This document shows positions 5,307 to 8,026 of a DNA stretch of 8,026 bases, in pieces. This DNA comes from Erysipelotrichaceae bacterium UBA4808 (GTDB lineage: Bacteria; Bacillota_I; Bacilli_A; Erysipelotrichales; Erysipelotrichaceae): the NCBI GenBank assembly GCA_002402585.1, contig DHGC01000018.1, positions 1-8,026 on the forward strand. The letters are read 5' to 3'. The first letter of the stretch is position 1. Every line of letters starts with the position of its first letter. The position numbers were made by a program, and so were the translations under genes. The notes under the pieces were generated by a model. That model saw nothing but the letters and a program-made list of their open reading frames with translations. It was not told the origin of the DNA and did not search any database.

Positions 5307-5333
5307 TATGTATGGCAAATAAGGAGGACATCT

Positions 5334-8026
5334 ATGTCTAAACGTTTTATGACAATGGATGGTAACAACGCAACAGCACACGTCGCGTATGCGTTTACAG
5401 AAGTTGCGGCCATCTATCCGATTACACCGTCTTCAACCATGGCAGAATTGGTTGATGCATGGGCTAGTCAAGGCAGAAAAAATTTATTTGGTTCAGTTGT
5501 CAAGGTTGTTGAAATGCAATCGGAAGCCGGTGCAGCAGGGGCTGTACATGGTGCTTTGCAAGGTGGAACACTTGCTTCAACCTTTACTGCATCCCAAGGT
5601 TTATTGTTAATGATTCCAAACATCTACAAATGGGTAGGTGAGTTGATTCCAGGTGTCATCCATGTCTCTGCGCGTTCTTTAGCAACACGTGCATTGTCAA
5701 TTTTTGGTGACCACCAAGATATTTATGCGATCCGTCAAACGGGTGCTCCAATGATTTCATCTCATTCCGTACAGGAAGCGATGGATTTGGCGGGAGTGGC
5801 TCACTTGACTGCGATCAAGGCGAGTGTTCCTGTTGTCCATTTCTTTGATGGTTTCAGAACGTCGCATGAAATTCAAAAAGTTGAAGTCATCGATACTGAA
5901 AAATTAAAAGAATGGATCGACAAAGATGGTTTAGAAAACTTCCGTGCCAAAGCTTTGAATCCACATACGAATCCAGTTACCCGTGGTGGTGCTGAAAACG
6001 ATGATGTCTATTTCCAAGGTCGTGAAGCTCAAAACTTGCATTATGCGAATGTTTTGCCAGTCGTAGAAGATTATTTTGCAAAGGTGTCCGAATTAACGGG
6101 TCGTCACTATGCGCCATTTGTTTATTATGGGGCTGAAGATGCGACACGTGTCATCGTCGCAATGGGTTCCGTTACGGAAACAGCGCGCGAAGTCGTGGAT
6201 GAATTGAATGCTCGTGGAGAGAAAGTTGGTTTGGTTAAGGTTCATCTTTACCGTCCGTTCTCAACCGATCATTTGTTAAATGTATTGCCTAAGACGGTTA
6301 CACATGTGGCTGTCTTGGATCGTACTAAGGAAATGGGTGCTCATGAACCTTTGTTCTTGGATGTTCATCAATCTTTGGTCAACCAAAACAACATCGAGTT
6401 GATCATTGGTGGACGTTATGGTTTGTCCAGCAAAGATACACAACCAAAAGACGTCAAGGCAGTTTATGACCACTTGTTCAGTGAAAATCCATTTGACGGT
6501 TTCACCATCTCAATCAATGACGACGTCACGTTCAAATCATTGAAGGTTGATGAAGACTTTGAAGTCAAGATGGATTACACATCCTGCTTGTTCTATGGTT
6601 TGGGATCCGATGGTACGGTTAGTGCCAATAAGAACTCGATCAAGATCATTGGGGATCACACCGATCTTTATAGCCAAGCTTACTTCGCGTATGACTCGAA
6701 GAAGGCGGGCGGTGTCACACGTTCGTTCTTGCGTTTTGGACCAAGTCCAATTCACTCGACTTACTATGTGAACAATGCGGACTTTATTTCGTGTTCATTG
6801 GATTCATTCTTGGTTCGTTATGACATGATCAAGAACTTGAAGAAGGGTGGTACATTCTTATTGAACACCGGCTTCAAGAAGGAAGACATTGAAGCGCAAT
6901 TACCAAATCGTGTTAAGAAGCAATTGGCTCAAAAGAAAGCTAAGTTCTATATCATTGATGCGACAAAGATCGCCGAAGAAATCGGTATGGGTCGTCGTAC
7001 CAACACCATTCTTCAATCCTCCTTCTTTGCTTTGAATGAAACCATTCTTCCTTATGCAAACGCATTGGATTACATGAAGGAAATGGCGAAGAAATCTTAC
7101 CAGAAGAAGGGCGATGAAGTCGTCGAACTCAACTGGAAAGCCATTGATGAAGGTAAAAATGGTTTGGTTCAAATCGAAGTCAAACCAGAATGGGCTGACT
7201 TGACGGTCGCTCGTACTCGTCGTACGACAGGCGATGAATACTTTGATACACATGTCGATGTCATCAATGCTTTGGATGGTTACGATATGCCTGTTTCAGC
7301 CTTCACCAAACATGGTTTATTAGATGGATCGTTCAGAAACAACGTAGCGTTCAGTGAACATCGTGCGATTGCGACGCAAGTCCCACAATGGCATGAAGAG
7401 AACTGTATCCAATGTGGTATCTGTTCATTCGTATGTCCACACAGCACGATTCGTACGTTCTTGTTGAATGAAAATGAAATCCAGAATGCACCGATGGAAT
7501 TCGCAACCTTGCAAGCAGTTGGTAAAGGTGTTGAAGAACTCCGTTACCGTGTCATGGTTTCACCAGATAACTGTGTCGGTTGTGCACTGTGTGTTACGGA
7601 ATGTCCAGGTAAGGGTGGTAAGAAAGCTCTTACGATGGAAGACGTACATGATCGTCTCCATGAAGCTCCTTTAGCGGATTACATCTATAAGAACACCACT
7701 TACAAATCTGAATACATGCCTACCGATACGATTAAGGGTTCTCAATTCTTGATGCCTTACTTTGAAGTGTCCGGTGCTTGTGCAGGTTGTGGTGAAACAC
7801 CATACTATCGTTTGGTATCACAACTCTTTGGTCGCGATATGATGATTGCAAATGCGACAGGTTGTACTTCGATCTATTGTGGTTCCGCTCCTTCGACACC
7901 GTTTGTAACGGATAAAGATGGTGAAGGTATCGCTTGGGGTAACTCCTTGTTTGAAGATAATGCAGAATACGGTTACGGTATGAAGGTTGCTCAAGAATTC
8001 AAGGCAAATCGTATCGTTGAAATCTT
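5334..8026 (+). CDS. nifJ: Pyruvate:ferredoxin (flavodoxin) oxidoreductase, 3' end outside the window
   Basis: The frame stays open to the right edge (897 codons; the family is usually near 1,170-1,200 residues). The enzyme oxidises pyruvate and CoA to acetyl-CoA and CO2, passing electrons to ferredoxin; it is cytoplasmic and oxygen-sensitive. Landmarks, with numbering nearly that of Desulfovibrio africanus PFOR: YPITPSS with T31, EMQSEAGAAG with E64, SARS with R114, and FGDHQDIYAIRQTGAPM. A ferredoxin-like insert has two 4Fe-4S motifs, C691/C694/C697/C701 and C747/C750/C753/C757. The thiamine diphosphate domain opens with C816 and C819 (ACAGCGETPY) and C844 (ATGCTS), three of the four ligands expected for the proximal cluster. 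The fourth lies beyond the edge. The ATG has AAGGAGG 6 bases upstream. No frameshift is seen. Confidence 0.97.
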   Translation, partial: MSKRFMTMDGNNATAHVAYAFTEVAAIYPITPSSTMAELVDAWASQGRKNLFGSVVKVVEMQSEAGAAGAVHGALQGGTLASTFTASQGLLLMIPNIYKWVGELIPGVIHVSARSLATRALSIFGDHQDIYAIRQTGAPMISSHSVQEAMDLAGVAHLTAIKASVPVVHFFDGFRTSHEIQKVEVIDTEKLKEWIDKDGLENFRAKALNPHTNPVTRGGAENDDVYFQGREAQNLHYANVLPVVEDYFAKVSELTGRHYAPFVYYGAEDATRVIVAMGSVTETAREVVDELNARGEKVGLVKVHLYRPFSTDHLLNVLPKTVTHVAVLDRTKEMGAHEPLFLDVHQSLVNQNNIELIIGGRYGLSSKDTQPKDVKAVYDHLFSENPFDGFTISINDDVTFKSLKVDEDFEVKMDYTSCLFYGLGSDGTVSANKNSIKIIGDHTDLYSQAYFAYDSKKAGGVTRSFLRFGPSPIHSTYYVNNADFISCSLDSFLVRYDMIKNLKKGGTFLLNTGFKKEDIEAQLPNRVKKQLAQKKAKFYIIDATKIAEEIGMGRRTNTILQSSFFALNETILPYANALDYMKEMAKKSYQKKGDEVVELNWKAIDEGKNGLVQIEVKPEWADLTVARTRRTTGDEYFDTHVDVINALDGYDMPVSAFTKHGLLDGSFRNNVAFSEHRAIATQVPQWHEENCIQCGICSFVCPHSTIRTFLLNENEIQNAPMEFATLQAVGKGVEELRYRVMVSPDNCVGCALCVTECPGKGGKKALTMEDVHDRLHEAPLADYIYKNTTYKSEYMPTDTIKGSQFLMPYFEVSGACAGCGETPYYRLVSQLFGRDMMIANATGCTSIYCGSAPSTPFVTDKDGEGIAWGNSLFEDNAEYGYGMKVAQEFKANRIVEI

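Noticed and set aside
6900..7253. 117-codon minus-strand open frame inside the PFOR gene
   Set aside because: It is fully antisense to the iron-sulfur and linker region of a strongly conserved enzyme and shows no family motif or convincing ribosome binding site.
1..8026. CRISPR arrays, transposons, riboswitches or replication origins
   Set aside because: No regularly spaced repeats, transposase genes, long terminal inverted repeats, or leader long enough to hold a riboswitch was found. All gaps between genes are under about 200 bases and are accounted for.

Overview
This window reads as chromosomal DNA from a low-to-moderate GC member of the Bacillota, plausibly an anaerobe of the Erysipelotrichia/Clostridia type. 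The pointers are strong AGGAGG-like ribosome binding sites, a PyrR of the Bacillus type, a CCA-encoding tRNA-Trp with a Firmicutes-like body, an oxygen-sensitive pyruvate:ferredoxin oxidoreductase, and TGG-only tryptophan codons. The assignment to a class is inference; no taxonomic marker is present.

Layout. At 1-896 lie the last codons of an AMMECR1-domain protein and the overlapping AmmeMemoRadiSam radical SAM enzyme. A small GNAT acetyltransferase (925-1401, minus) converges on them and appears to have lost its last beta strand to a stop codon. A DUF4177 gene (1499-1711) diverges from the GNAT gene. A RelB/RelE-type toxin-antitoxin pair (1809-2299) follows, with palindromes inside its promoter. 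A hairpin terminator (2318-2335) separates it from a tRNA-Trp gene on the minus strand (2347-2420).

The tRNA-Trp and pyrR promoters stand back to back in about 80 bases. The pyrR promoter has a perfect TATAAT only 7 bases before the ATG, so the message looks leaderless. pyrR (2499-3023) overlaps a membrane-anchored glycerophosphodiester phosphodiesterase gene (3020-3829) by ATGA. A MATE-family exporter (3867-5270) comes next. Pyruvate:ferredoxin oxidoreductase (from 5334) has its own consensus promoter and strong ribosome binding site, and runs off the right edge about three quarters complete.

The genes do not form one pathway: this is mostly ordinary housekeeping DNA with one small toxin-antitoxin module. 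I did not find a convincing new multi-gene system. The points most worth a second look are the leaderless pyrR promoter architecture, the probable nonsense truncation of the GNAT gene, and the poorly understood AmmeMemoRadiSam pair at the left edge.
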